A DNA stretch of 9,264 nucleotides from Rickettsiaceae bacterium (lineage in GTDB: Bacteria > Pseudomonadota > Alphaproteobacteria > Rickettsiales > Rickettsiaceae): the NCBI GenBank assembly GCA_021741285.1, contig JAIOYD010000045.1, forward strand, positions 1 to 9,264. Direction: 5' to 3'. The notes beneath the pieces were generated by a model, which worked only from the letters and a program-made list of their open reading frames with translations, was not told the origin of the DNA and ran no database searches. Positions 1 to 5,582 of the stretch are shown piece by piece; the first letter of the stretch is position 1, and the number at the start of each line of letters is the position of its first letter. Both the position numbers and the translations under genes were made by a program.

Positions 1-350
1 CTGAGATAATTGTTCTTTTCACCAATTTGTAAATCAGATAAAATATATTGTTTACCAATGTATTCAGGTGAGTTATCAATCCAAATGCTGATATGATATC
101 CAGCTTCTCTCGCAGCTTCTTTTTTCCATTGTGATCCGCTGAAAACTACGGGTAAATTTTTAATATTATATTTATTTTTATAGTATTCAATAGTAACAAG
201 CACTTCTTCTTCCCAAGAACCTATTTTAGATCTACCAGTGATAATGACCGCATTATTTCCAGAGTCTTCTATTGATTTAATAAGTGTGCCAAAAAGATCT
301 ATATCTTCTGTAATTGTGTCATCATAATCTATGCCGAATGTTATAGCCAT
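1..350 (-). CDS. HAD-superfamily phosphatase, C-terminus cut by window edge
   Basis: The frame opens with ATG at 350 and stays open for 116 codons to position 1, so the C-terminus lies outside the window. All four HAD signatures are visible. Motif I is D8-Y-D10-D-T12 just after the first beta strand. Motif II is Thr38 in VIITGRS. Motif III is Lys76/Lys77 in QWKKEA, and motif IV is Asp92 in IWIDNSPEY. The order and spacing fit a small capless HAD hydrolase, a family that dephosphorylates nucleotides, sugars or nucleic-acid ends through a phospho-aspartate. The substrate cannot be inferred; phage relatives are often annotated simply as HAD or polynucleotide-phosphatase-like. An AAGG Shine-Dalgarno sequence lies 6 nt before the ATG. 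The gene is divergent from the glycosyltransferase-like gene starting at 413. Confidence 0.85.
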   Translation of the reverse strand, partial: MAITFGIDYDDTITEDIDLFGTLIKSIEDSGNNAVIITGRSKIGSWEEEVLVTIEYYKNKYNIKNLPVVFSGSQWKKEAAREAGYHISIWIDNSPEYIGKQYILSDLQIGEKNNYL

Positions 351-399
351 AATTTACCTTCTGTGAAAATTGTACAAATTTATTATTACAGTGTTGAGT

Positions 400-403
400 G
401 GAG
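400..403 (+). promoter_or_regulatory. Ribosome binding site deciding the start at 413
   Basis: GGAG ends 9 nt before ATG 413. The in-frame GTG at 398 has no purine-rich sequence upstream and itself overlaps this site, so the ATG is the better start. Confidence 0.6.
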
Positions 404-412
404 CATTCTTGC

Positions 413-1294
413 ATGAGTAAATACGGAACAGCTTGTGGTGTTTGGGGTGATATCATAGTTGGGTTGGGATATTTTAAACATCACATAGGAGAGGGCGATA
501 TATTATATTTGGGCAATAACTCTCAAGTGATAGATTATCTTGAATGTCAACCTTTTATTAAAAATGTTATAAAGGTACCTGTATCCGTAGAAGAAGAGTG
601 GAAAAAATACTGGATTTACACTGTTTTTGGATACACAATAGACAATGATCCAACTTATCACATTGAAGTCAAAGATCCATTTTTAAGGGCTGGTTATAAA
701 GAAAATAAATTTATCATCACTCATTTACACCAAGAAATTGCCAAGCCAGAAGAGCCAATCTATCAGTGGGAAGGTAATTGTTTACCAAAATATGCAAAAG
801 AATGGGCGAAAGAATTTGTTAAAACACTACCTGAAAACTTCATATTATTTCAACCTTTCAGCTTTAATAGCAACAGGCCACAGGACCACTGGCCGCATTG
901 GGATCAATTAGCATCACTAATTAATAATTATACAAATGCCCAGTTAGTACTAATAGGTCACGGTTGGCTATCTGGAATAGCAGGAAGATCTAAAAATATT
1001 TTATCAAATAAAGTTATTAATTTATATGAGAAAATCCCAAGCATGTTACATGTATTTGCCTTAGCAGAGTATGCTGGAGGGATTATTACTACAAGTAACA
1101 GCCTGGGACATTGGTGCCAAATTGCAAATATACCTTGTGCTATAATTTGTAATACAAAAAGCAGCAGACCACAATATATTTATAGAAGAGTTTTAGACTG
1201 GCCAACTATCACATGTATCCATCACGATACCGATTTAGATGAAGCCTTTAATATTGTGTGTGAATCTGCTCTTTCTGGTGGGTCTGGAATCTAG
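413..1294 (+). CDS. GT9-like (heptosyltransferase-type) glycosyltransferase
   Basis: This 293-aa protein has the layout of a GT-B glycosyltransferase. A glycine-rich N-terminal strand-loop (GVWGDIIVGLGYF, about residues 9-21) comes first. The C-terminal Rossmann-like half contains FILFQPFS (143-150), HWPHWDQL (159-166), VLIGHG (179-184) and ITTSNSLGHWCQIANIPCAII (225-245). The last element resembles the GT9 segment where a nucleotide-sugar-binding loop is followed by 'G..H.A.....P.'. GT9 enzymes such as WaaC/WaaF transfer heptose to LPS core, but the phage acceptor here could be host surface glycan, a phage protein or modified DNA. A GTG at 398 would add five residues and lacks a ribosome binding site. 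The gene ends in a 4-bp convergent overlap with the exonuclease-like gene. Fold call is moderately sure; sugar and acceptor are unknown. Confidence 0.65.
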   Translation: MSKYGTACGVWGDIIVGLGYFKHHIGEGDILYLGNNSQVIDYLECQPFIKNVIKVPVSVEEEWKKYWIYTVFGYTIDNDPTYHIEVKDPFLRAGYKENKFIITHLHQEIAKPEEPIYQWEGNCLPKYAKEWAKEFVKTLPENFILFQPFSFNSNRPQDHWPHWDQLASLINNYTNAQLVLIGHGWLSGIAGRSKNILSNKVINLYEKIPSMLHVFALAEYAGGIITTSNSLGHWCQIANIPCAIICNTKSSRPQYIYRRVLDWPTITCIHHDTDLDEAFNIVCESALSGGSGI

Positions 1295-2193
1295 CGACTT
1301 TGGTGCATTTTTGCACTTCTATTGTCAGCCATATGGAACAGAATTGCTTCTTTAGTCTTTGGTACAACAGCTGCACCCCAATCAAGCCTTTCATGATGAG
1401 ACAGAATAATATGGATTAAATGAATAGCCAAATCCTTTGGAAAATCAGACACCTTATTCATAGCAGAACTTACCCAAATTGCTCCCAAACAAAGATGACC
1501 AATAAGATCTCCTGTTGCAGTAAATGAACAAGCTCCATCTTGATAATCATATTCAGCTATTTTAGCAATATCATGAAGCAAGGCTGCTGTATGTAGCAAA
1601 TCCCAATCAACATCAACTTCATCATTAAGAAAGCCTGTGACACCATCATAATCGGCTGTAATGAATCTGTGAACTTCTAATGAGTGTTCGGCAAGCCCGC
1701 CACGATAAGCGTGGTGAAAGGACTTTGCAGCGGGCCAAATTAAATATTTTTCTCTATATGTACCGGTCGGGCCAATTAATACATTACATAAAGATCTTAA
1801 ATGCTGATTATTAATATTTAAGATGGCACTATCTAGCATTTCTGCCAACTTATCGTGTGGGATTTTAGATGTTTTCTCAAATAGCGAAATATCTTCTGGC
1901 TTATCAACTGTGTAAATAACTTTTGCTTTTACATTTGTTGATTCTTTATTATCATTAGTTTTGAACTTTTCTACATTGCCTTCAATATATACAAATCTAT
2001 TTGTACCAAGGTTAGTTTCCAAGTCATTAATTTCTTTTTCTGATCTATCCCAGACCATTACATCCATTAATCCAGAAATATCTTTAACAACTAGCTTAAG
2101 ATATTCTTCACCATTTTTCTTCTGTCTGCGCTCGAATGAGTTTACCAATACAATTTGATTCATTGCTTGGCCTGGAAGCAGTTCTGCAATCAT
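1291..2193 (-). CDS. YhaM-like 3'-5' exoribonuclease (OB fold + HD domain)
   Basis: At 300 aa it is close to the 314 aa of Bacillus YhaM. The N-terminal OB-type nucleic-acid-binding domain spans about residues 10-95 (QIVLVNSFERRQKKNGEEYLKL, then a five-strand pattern). The metal-dependent HD domain spans about 150-292. Visible ligand candidates are H160-H161 in SFHHAYRGGLAEHS, H170, the H207-D208 pair in AALLHDIAKI, H233, H266-H267 in LSHHERLDW and D290. The HHAYxGGLxEHS block is typical of the YhaM/Cbf1 family, which degrades RNA and single-stranded DNA 3' to 5'. The gene starts 12 nt after the deformylase-like gene and is probably its operon partner; only a weak GGA precedes its ATG. Its TAG shares CTAG with the convergent glycosyltransferase gene. 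Likely role: processing or decay of phage or host RNA. Confidence 0.88.
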   Translation of the reverse strand: MIAELLPGQAMNQIVLVNSFERRQKKNGEEYLKLVVKDISGLMDVMVWDRSEKEINDLETNLGTNRFVYIEGNVEKFKTNDNKESTNVKAKVIYTVDKPEDISLFEKTSKIPHDKLAEMLDSAILNINNQHLRSLCNVLIGPTGTYREKYLIWPAAKSFHHAYRGGLAEHSLEVHRFITADYDGVTGFLNDEVDVDWDLLHTAALLHDIAKIAEYDYQDGACSFTATGDLIGHLCLGAIWVSSAMNKVSDFPKDLAIHLIHIILSHHERLDWGAAVVPKTKEAILFHMADNRSAKMHQSR

Positions 2194-2205
2194 AACAATT
2201 CCGAT

Positions 2206-2688
2206 CTATTTTTCTATTAATCTCAAATTATTATGTGTTATATATTTAGAAATTAGTACACCATCTAAGTGATTTATGCAATGCTGGATTATTCTTGAGG
2301 ATAAAAAATCGAAACGCTCGTCGTATGTATCACCATATTCATCTTGGTAATGAACATCTATCCATATTGGTCTAAAAATTTTGACCATGGTATTTGGCAT
2401 AGACAACGAGCCTTCCCATTCTTCTATAAAATTTTTTGAATGATCATAGATCACAGGATTAACCATAGCTCTGGGTGGCTTAGGATAGTCAGATTCGGTG
2501 GCAAGGGGCATGAACACTATGACGCGCTTAAACTCCCCTATTTGGGGCGCAGAAATGCCCACGCCGTTGTATTTATATAATACCTCAATCATATCTTCTA
2601 TTAATTCAGACAATGTGTGATCGAATGTATCTACAAGGGATGACATTTCAAGCAATGATTCATGAGGCGCAAATATTAATTTACCCAT
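2206..2688 (-). CDS. Peptide-deformylase-like protein with altered active site
   Basis: The 160-aa length and motif order match peptide deformylase, which removes formyl from nascent N-termini. Motif I is G42-V-G-I-S-A-P-Q-I-G51, a good fit to GxGxxAPQxG. Motif II reads E92-G-S94-L-S where EGCLS is expected, so the metal-binding Cys is Ser. Motif III reads Q135-H136-C137-I-N-H140-L-D-G instead of QHExDHLxG: the two metal His remain but the catalytic Glu is Cys. I checked both sites at codon level (TCG for Ser94, TGC for Cys137). Known phage deformylases, for example in cyanophages, are short but keep these residues, so this copy may be inactive, use a rearranged metal site, or have a new role. 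No clear Shine-Dalgarno sequence precedes the ATG, which sits in an AT hairpin. It lies between the sigma factor and the exoribonuclease genes. Confidence 0.85.
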   Translation of the reverse strand: MGKLIFAPHESLLEMSSLVDTFDHTLSELIEDMIEVLYKYNGVGISAPQIGEFKRVIVFMPLATESDYPKPPRAMVNPVIYDHSKNFIEEWEGSLSMPNTMVKIFRPIWIDVHYQDEYGDTYDERFDFLSSRIIQHCINHLDGVLISKYITHNNLRLIEK

Positions 2689-2715
2689 ATCAATATAATC
2701 AAAAATATATTGATA
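2688..2715 (-). repeat. AT-rich inverted repeat at the deformylase-like start codon
   Basis: Perfect 10-bp arms (TATCAATATA and TATATTGATA, 2688-2697 and 2706-2715) flank an 8-nt loop. On the minus strand the second arm runs into the A of the ATG at 2688, in the 38-bp gap after the sigma factor gene. It could be an operator palindrome or a weak RNA hairpin tuning initiation. All stem pairs but two are A-T and no U-tract follows, so a terminator is unlikely. Confidence 0.4.
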
Positions 2716-2726
2716 AAAACCTACTT

Positions 2727-3260
2727 TTAAAAGCTAAATTCTTGATATTTTAAACCTTGTTTCTCTAATTTATTTTCAAGGTTCTTTCTGATTGTTTTAA
2801 TTATATTACTTACATTCTGGTGTGAGCATTCAAGATTATCTGATATTTCTTTAATTGACAAGCCATCTACAAATTTCATAAATAATATTTCTTTTTGCCT
2901 TGAGCTTAAATCATCTATTAAATCATTAAAAGTATCTGATAGTATTAAAGAATTTAATTTATGGTCAGAGAAATCAGAACAATATGGTTCATTAATATTT
3001 GTTTCTTCATTATTAATATAATAAATTTTATTTTTATTAATTAATTTTTTGATATTGAAATCAATTGAATTGTAAATGTGAGTTGATAATGAAGCACCTC
3101 TTTTTGAATCATATGATCTCACTGCTTCTACAATTGAAATTTGAGCTATCTGAAATAAATCATCGAACTCATAAAAAGTGCTATATTTTCTAGCCAACTT
3201 TATAGCCATTCTGCTGAAGGTTATTAAAGCTTCTTTTTCGCTTAATCTGCTATTGCCCAT
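2727..3260 (-). CDS. Small sigma-70 family RNA polymerase sigma factor
   Basis: The 177-aa protein has two sigma modules. Region 2 is at about residues 11-75 (ALITFSRMAIKLARKY, FYEFDDLFQIAQISIVEAVRSYD, then FSTHIYNSI-like ASLSTHIYNSIDFNIKKLI), which binds the beta' clamp helices and the -10 element. Region 4 is at about 117-166 (LSSRQKEILFMKF, GLSIKEISDNLECSHQNVSNIIKTIRKNL), a helix-turn-helix for the -35 element or a co-activator. A Lys/Asn-rich linker of about 40 residues (76-116) replaces region 3. Phages use such factors for middle or late transcription. The ATG at 3260 is preceded by AAAGAGG at 7-nt spacing and lies 19 bp inside the upstream glycosylase-like gene, suggesting translational coupling. 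T4-late-like promoter words upstream of the same operon suggest what it may recognise; that link is inference. Confidence 0.88.
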   Translation of the reverse strand: MGNSRLSEKEALITFSRMAIKLARKYSTFYEFDDLFQIAQISIVEAVRSYDSKRGASLSTHIYNSIDFNIKKLINKNKIYYINNEETNINEPYCSDFSDHKLNSLILSDTFNDLIDDLSSRQKEILFMKFVDGLSIKEISDNLECSHQNVSNIIKTIRKNLENKLEKQGLKYQEFSF

Positions 3261-3865
3261 TCGTCTGCCTCTTTGTTTTTTCTAGCATATGATTTCCAAA
3301 CTTCTAAATCGAACTCAGCTGCATCTTTATTGTTTTCTTCACACCAAAGTAAAAATCTATCTTCCCAATATTTATATTTATTTGAATTTGTGGGAGTTGA
3401 TTTTGGTGCGCTATTGTCAATATTCTCTTTCATAAACTTAAGAATATGTGTATCTAAAATAGCAATAGTATCTTTGTAATTAATATCTGAATGTAGCAAA
3501 AAGAATCTGCTTGTTTTCATTCCAACACCAGGAATATATTCTAATAGCTCAGGTGTCATATTATTCAAATCATATTTGTGTTCAGCAATATATATAAATG
3601 AAGAATTAATTTTTTTATATTGACCTAATTTTGCTTTATGTATTTCTTGTAATAAAATCCCATGGTCATTTGCACTTCTAATTAATTGGAATGGCGATAC
3701 ATGGTCTGGTAACATTAATCGATTATGAATAGATGTTAAAAATTCTTCTAGTTTTTGCGCTTGAATATATGCAGTTTTACCAGCAACAACTATACAAAAT
3801 AATAGAAATTCTTCAAGTTCTGCTTTAGATCTGTTGAAGTTTGTAATATTATATGGATTAACCAT
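3242..3865 (-). CDS. HhH-GPD DNA glycosylase-like protein without FeS cluster
   Basis: The 207-aa protein carries a helix-hairpin-helix with LLEYIPGVGMKTSRFF (about residues 107-122). Lys117 aligns with the catalytic Lys of endonuclease III-type bifunctional glycosylases (GVGxKTA). AILDTHILKF (135-144) follows, with Asp138 at the place of the conserved catalytic Asp (VDTH). No four-cysteine iron-sulphur loop is present; the only Cys are at 24 and 175. The family flips out and excises modified bases, with the Lys giving AP-lyase activity. In phages, diverged HhH-GPD proteins also occur with thymine hypermodification genes, so either repair or base modification is possible. It is the first gene of the minus cluster, with AAAGGAG 11-12 nt before the ATG and promoter candidates just upstream. 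Its 3' end overlaps the sigma gene by 19 bp. Confidence 0.78.
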   Translation of the reverse strand: MVNPYNITNFNRSKAELEEFLLFCIVVAGKTAYIQAQKLEEFLTSIHNRLMLPDHVSPFQLIRSANDHGILLQEIHKAKLGQYKKINSSFIYIAEHKYDLNNMTPELLEYIPGVGMKTSRFFLLHSDINYKDTIAILDTHILKFMKENIDNSAPKSTPTNSNKYKYWEDRFLLWCEENNKDAAEFDLEVWKSYARKNKEADEWAIAD

Positions 3866-3887
3866 GTTAGCTTTAATCTCCTTTGAA

Positions 3888-3900
3888 CATAGTATTTATC
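3888..3900 (-). promoter_or_regulatory. T4-late-like promoter, proximal
   Basis: The minus strand reads GATAAATACTATG, 11 of 13 matches to the extended T4 late promoter TATAAATACTATT. With the usual spacing, transcription would begin near 3887, giving a leader of about 22 nt containing AAAGGAG before ATG 3865. Confidence 0.4.
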
Positions 3901-3901
3901 G

Positions 3902-3907
3902 TATAAT
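3902..3907 (+). promoter_or_regulatory. Possible -10 element for the DUF5872-like gene
   Basis: A perfect plus-strand TATAAT lies about 62 nt before ATG 3970. The only TTGAAC upstream (3883-3888) is 13 nt away, too close for a classical -35, so support is weak. Confidence 0.22.
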
Positions 3908-3924
3908 CAACTAGGAAAAAGGAT

Positions 3925-3957
3925 GTATTTATATGTATTATATCTTTAATACTTCAA
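3925..3957 (-). promoter_or_regulatory. Promoter for the glycosylase-sigma operon, distal
   Basis: The minus strand has TTGAAG (3957-3952), an 18-nt spacer, then TATAAATAC (3933-3925). It reads both as a sigma-70 promoter (-35 TTGAAG, -10 TATAAA) and as an exact T4-late TATAAATA. It lies about 60 nt before ATG 3865. Confidence 0.45.
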
Positions 3958-3969
3958 GAAGGTTTTGAC

Positions 3970-4479
3970 ATGGAAAAGACATCAAAATGGTCTCAAGAAT
4001 ATAAAGATTCTATAGACTGCAGTAAACCACAAAAAGGCTTTAGCCAGCGCGCCCATTGCCAGGGTTTAAAAAAGAAAAAAGAAAAGAAAGCTGAAGACAT
4101 TCTGCATGAATTGCATACCGCTGCTAATTCTTTTGAATCTCTTGGTTTCATTGAAGCTGCGCAAGAAGTCCATGAAGAATTCCTTAGATTAGCTGCCAAA
4201 AACCACGGGGGCTTAGATGATTGGTTTCGCAATGAAAAATGGGTTAACGTAAGGAAGCCAAAGAAAGGTGGAGGCTTTGAGCCTTGCGGTAGATCAGACT
4301 CTAAAACAGGGAAAAAGCCAGTTTGCACTCCAGCAAACAAGGCTAAAAATCTTACTAAAAAAGAAATTGAAAATAGAAAAAGACAAAAAGCCAGAAAAGA
4401 AAAAGAGCCAAACCCTGATAAAAAACCAAATGTCACAGACTACACACCCAAAGCCGGTGGAAAATCAAATAAATCATAA
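3970..4479 (+). CDS. DUF5872-like basic phage/virus protein
   Basis: The 169-aa, strongly basic protein has three parts. Residues 5-36 (SQEYKDSIDC, then GFSQRAHCQGLKKKK) hold two cysteines, in a motif I recognise from many uncharacterised aquatic phage proteins. Residues 41-77 are two amphipathic helices (AEDILHELHTAAN, AAQEVHEEFLRLAAK). Residues 84-143 (DWFRNEKWVNVRKPK, GFEPCGRSDSKTGKKPVCTPANKAK) match the look of DUF5872, with Cys106 and Cys119, followed by a Lys/Arg-rich low-complexity tail. No function is established for this family. The paired Cys modules could bind metal, and the basic tail suggests contact with nucleic acid or packaging in the virion; both are inference. AAGAAGG precedes the ATG by 7 nt, and a strong terminator follows directly. 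Confidence 0.7.
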   Translation: MEKTSKWSQEYKDSIDCSKPQKGFSQRAHCQGLKKKKEKKAEDILHELHTAANSFESLGFIEAAQEVHEEFLRLAAKNHGGLDDWFRNEKWVNVRKPKKGGGFEPCGRSDSKTGKKPVCTPANKAKNLTKKEIENRKRQKARKEKEPNPDKKPNVTDYTPKAGGKSNKS

Positions 4480-4483
4480 AATT

Positions 4484-4509
4484 AAAGAGCGGATATTCCG
4501 CTCTTTTTT
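4484..4509. terminator. Bidirectional rho-independent terminator
   Basis: A 9-bp stem, AAAGAGCGG/CCGCTCTTT, closes a 5-nt ATATT loop. A T-run follows on the plus strand and AATTTTAT on the minus strand. It serves both the plus gene ending at 4479 and the convergent PLD-like gene, whose TAA (4508-4510) lies in its tail. Confidence 0.88.
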
Positions 4510-5116
4510 ATATTAAAAATTTACTTTCAGTTTTTTCTACATAATTATCAAAGAAATAATCTATTGAATCAAAATTTTCAGCTAAAATTTTAGGCTGGTA
4601 ATGTGGTAAGTTTTTTAATGCCCAGTCTTTTATCTCTTTATGATGAGTCATAAAGGTCTCTGACCATACTTTGTTTTTAAAAAATCTCATTGTATTACTT
4701 TGATAAAAACCACTTATAGAAATATTTGTAGATCCTTCCATACAAAAGGGGACTTTATTCTTCTCTGGGTCAAATTTGACCATGCCTTTTACATGAAAAT
4801 AAGAAGAGGTTTTTGAACTTTTTGGCCCAGCTGTTGTTAATACAACTTGCCCATTTTTTAAGTTCTGTATCAAATGTTTAATTTTGGGCTTAGCAGTGGC
4901 TCCCATGCCTTGAGAATAGTCTAGCAACAATGACTGTTTAAAACCCTTAGAATCTACTTCTAAGATAGCGTCATAGGCTTCTTGGAGAGTGAAACCATAG
5001 CAAGAAATAAATGCGTCAGAAGGCAGTGCAAGAGTTTGCAAGAGTCTTTGCCTTGCTAAAGCCCCGTCTTCTGGCAAGAAATAATTATCTTCATTCCTTG
5101 TAGATATAGTTATCAT
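4508..5116 (-). CDS. Phospholipase D-like protein with a single degenerate HKD motif
   Basis: The 202-aa protein shows a PLD-family catalytic segment: YFHVKGMVKFD (about 106-116) gives H108-x-K110, and EGSTNIS (127-133) gives the GSxN element that follows the motif. In a standard HxKx4D the Asp would be residue 115, which is Phe; Asp116 is one place late. Earlier parts fit an alpha/beta PLD half (FISCYGFTLQEAYDAIL, SLLLDYSQ, QVVLTTAG). With one HKD copy it would need to dimerise, as Nuc-type endonucleases do; PLD members cut phosphodiesters in DNA, RNA or lipid. Substrate is unknown. No signal peptide is seen. The ATG is 3 nt after the stop of the upstream acidic gene, with GGGA overlapping that gene's last codons, so the two are likely translated together. 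Confidence 0.72.
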   Translation of the reverse strand: MITISTRNEDNYFLPEDGALARQRLLQTLALPSDAFISCYGFTLQEAYDAILEVDSKGFKQSLLLDYSQGMGATAKPKIKHLIQNLKNGQVVLTTAGPKSSKTSSYFHVKGMVKFDPEKNKVPFCMEGSTNISISGFYQSNTMRFFKNKVWSETFMTHHKEIKDWALKNLPHYQPKILAENFDSIDYFFDNYVEKTESKFLI

Positions 5117-5119
5117 AAT

Positions 5120-5500
5120 TTATTCCCAGCTTGCTACTATTTGATCAGGATATTTGCCAGGGGAAAGTACAATAAATTCGCTTAAAGTTACCACACCAGT
5201 TAAATCTTCTGTACCAATTACACCCTGTGCTTCTTGAATGTTAGCTTTTGCAATTCGTGCAAAATCTTCTAAAGTTGGCTTAGCTAAAGTAGTAAAATTA
5301 GCTCTCATTTGAACTTGGGTATCATTCTCATCCATGCTATCATCAAGATTCTGGAAATACATTGCCATGGGGTAAACTTCTGTATATTCAGTGGTCAAAT
5401 CAGCAGCAACACATGATAAAGTGAATGTTACAGCAATTTGATCAGAAGCCAACTCAGTTGAGATGATTGTGTATGTGATATCTACATTGAATGCAGCCAT
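5120..5500 (-). CDS. Small acidic protein of unknown function
   Basis: I do not recognise this 126-aa protein. Its N-terminal half looks beta-rich (FNVDITYTIISTEL, QIAVTFTLSCVAADL, EVYPMAMYF), and an acidic stretch (NLDDSMDENDTQ) follows. Next come a helix (TLEDFARIAKANIQEAQGVIG) and a final strand region (GVVTLSEFIVLSPG). It has no signal peptide or membrane segment. The start is ATG 5500, because TGGAG lies 6 nt upstream; a TTG at 5512 in the same frame overlaps that site and is unlikely. It is followed after 3 nt by the PLD-like gene. Upstream lies the terminator of the RuvB-like gene, so it must have its own promoter; TATAAAAT at 5527-5520 is a weak candidate. Confidence 0.65.
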   Translation of the reverse strand: MAAFNVDITYTIISTELASDQIAVTFTLSCVAADLTTEYTEVYPMAMYFQNLDDSMDENDTQVQMRANFTTLAKPTLEDFARIAKANIQEAQGVIGTEDLTGVVTLSEFIVLSPGKYPDQIVASWE

Positions 5501-5506
5501 TATAAG

Positions 5507-5511
5507 CTCCA
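5507..5511 (-). promoter_or_regulatory. Ribosome binding site deciding the start at 5500
   Basis: TGGAG sits 6 nt upstream of ATG 5500. It overlaps the alternative in-frame TTG at 5512, which rules that start out as the better choice. Confidence 0.65.
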
Positions 5512-5540
5512 ATATTTTTATTTTATATAAAAATTATTAA

Positions 5541-5582
5541 TTAAAAAAGGCGAAAATCCTCTAAATAGAGAAAATCTCGCCT
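5541..5582 (-). terminator. Rho-independent terminator of the RuvB-like gene
   Basis: On the minus strand an outer stem AGGCGA/TCGCCT and an inner stem CTCT/AGAG with a 4-nt ATTT loop are separated by a near-symmetric AT internal loop, and TTTTTT follows. The stop codon (5561-5563) lies inside the hairpin, so the terminator overlaps the last codons of the gene. Confidence 0.8.

Noticed and set aside
398..412. GTG start five codons before ATG 413
   Set aside because: It lacks a ribosome binding site and overlaps the GGAG that serves ATG 413.
1961..2158. 65-codon plus open frame
   Set aside because: It is antisense to the conserved OB domain of the exoribonuclease gene and has no supporting signal.
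2570..2579. TATAAATAC on the minus strand
   Set aside because: It lies inside the deformylase-like gene, where it encodes Tyr-Lys-Tyr, and no gene start follows nearby.
3993..4436. 147-codon minus open frame
   Set aside because: It is opposite the DUF5872-like gene, and its Phe/Leu-rich product is the reverse of a Lys-rich coding sequence; it has no ribosome binding site.
4268..4516. 82-codon plus open frame
   Set aside because: It overlaps the 3' half of the DUF5872-like gene in another frame and runs through the terminator.
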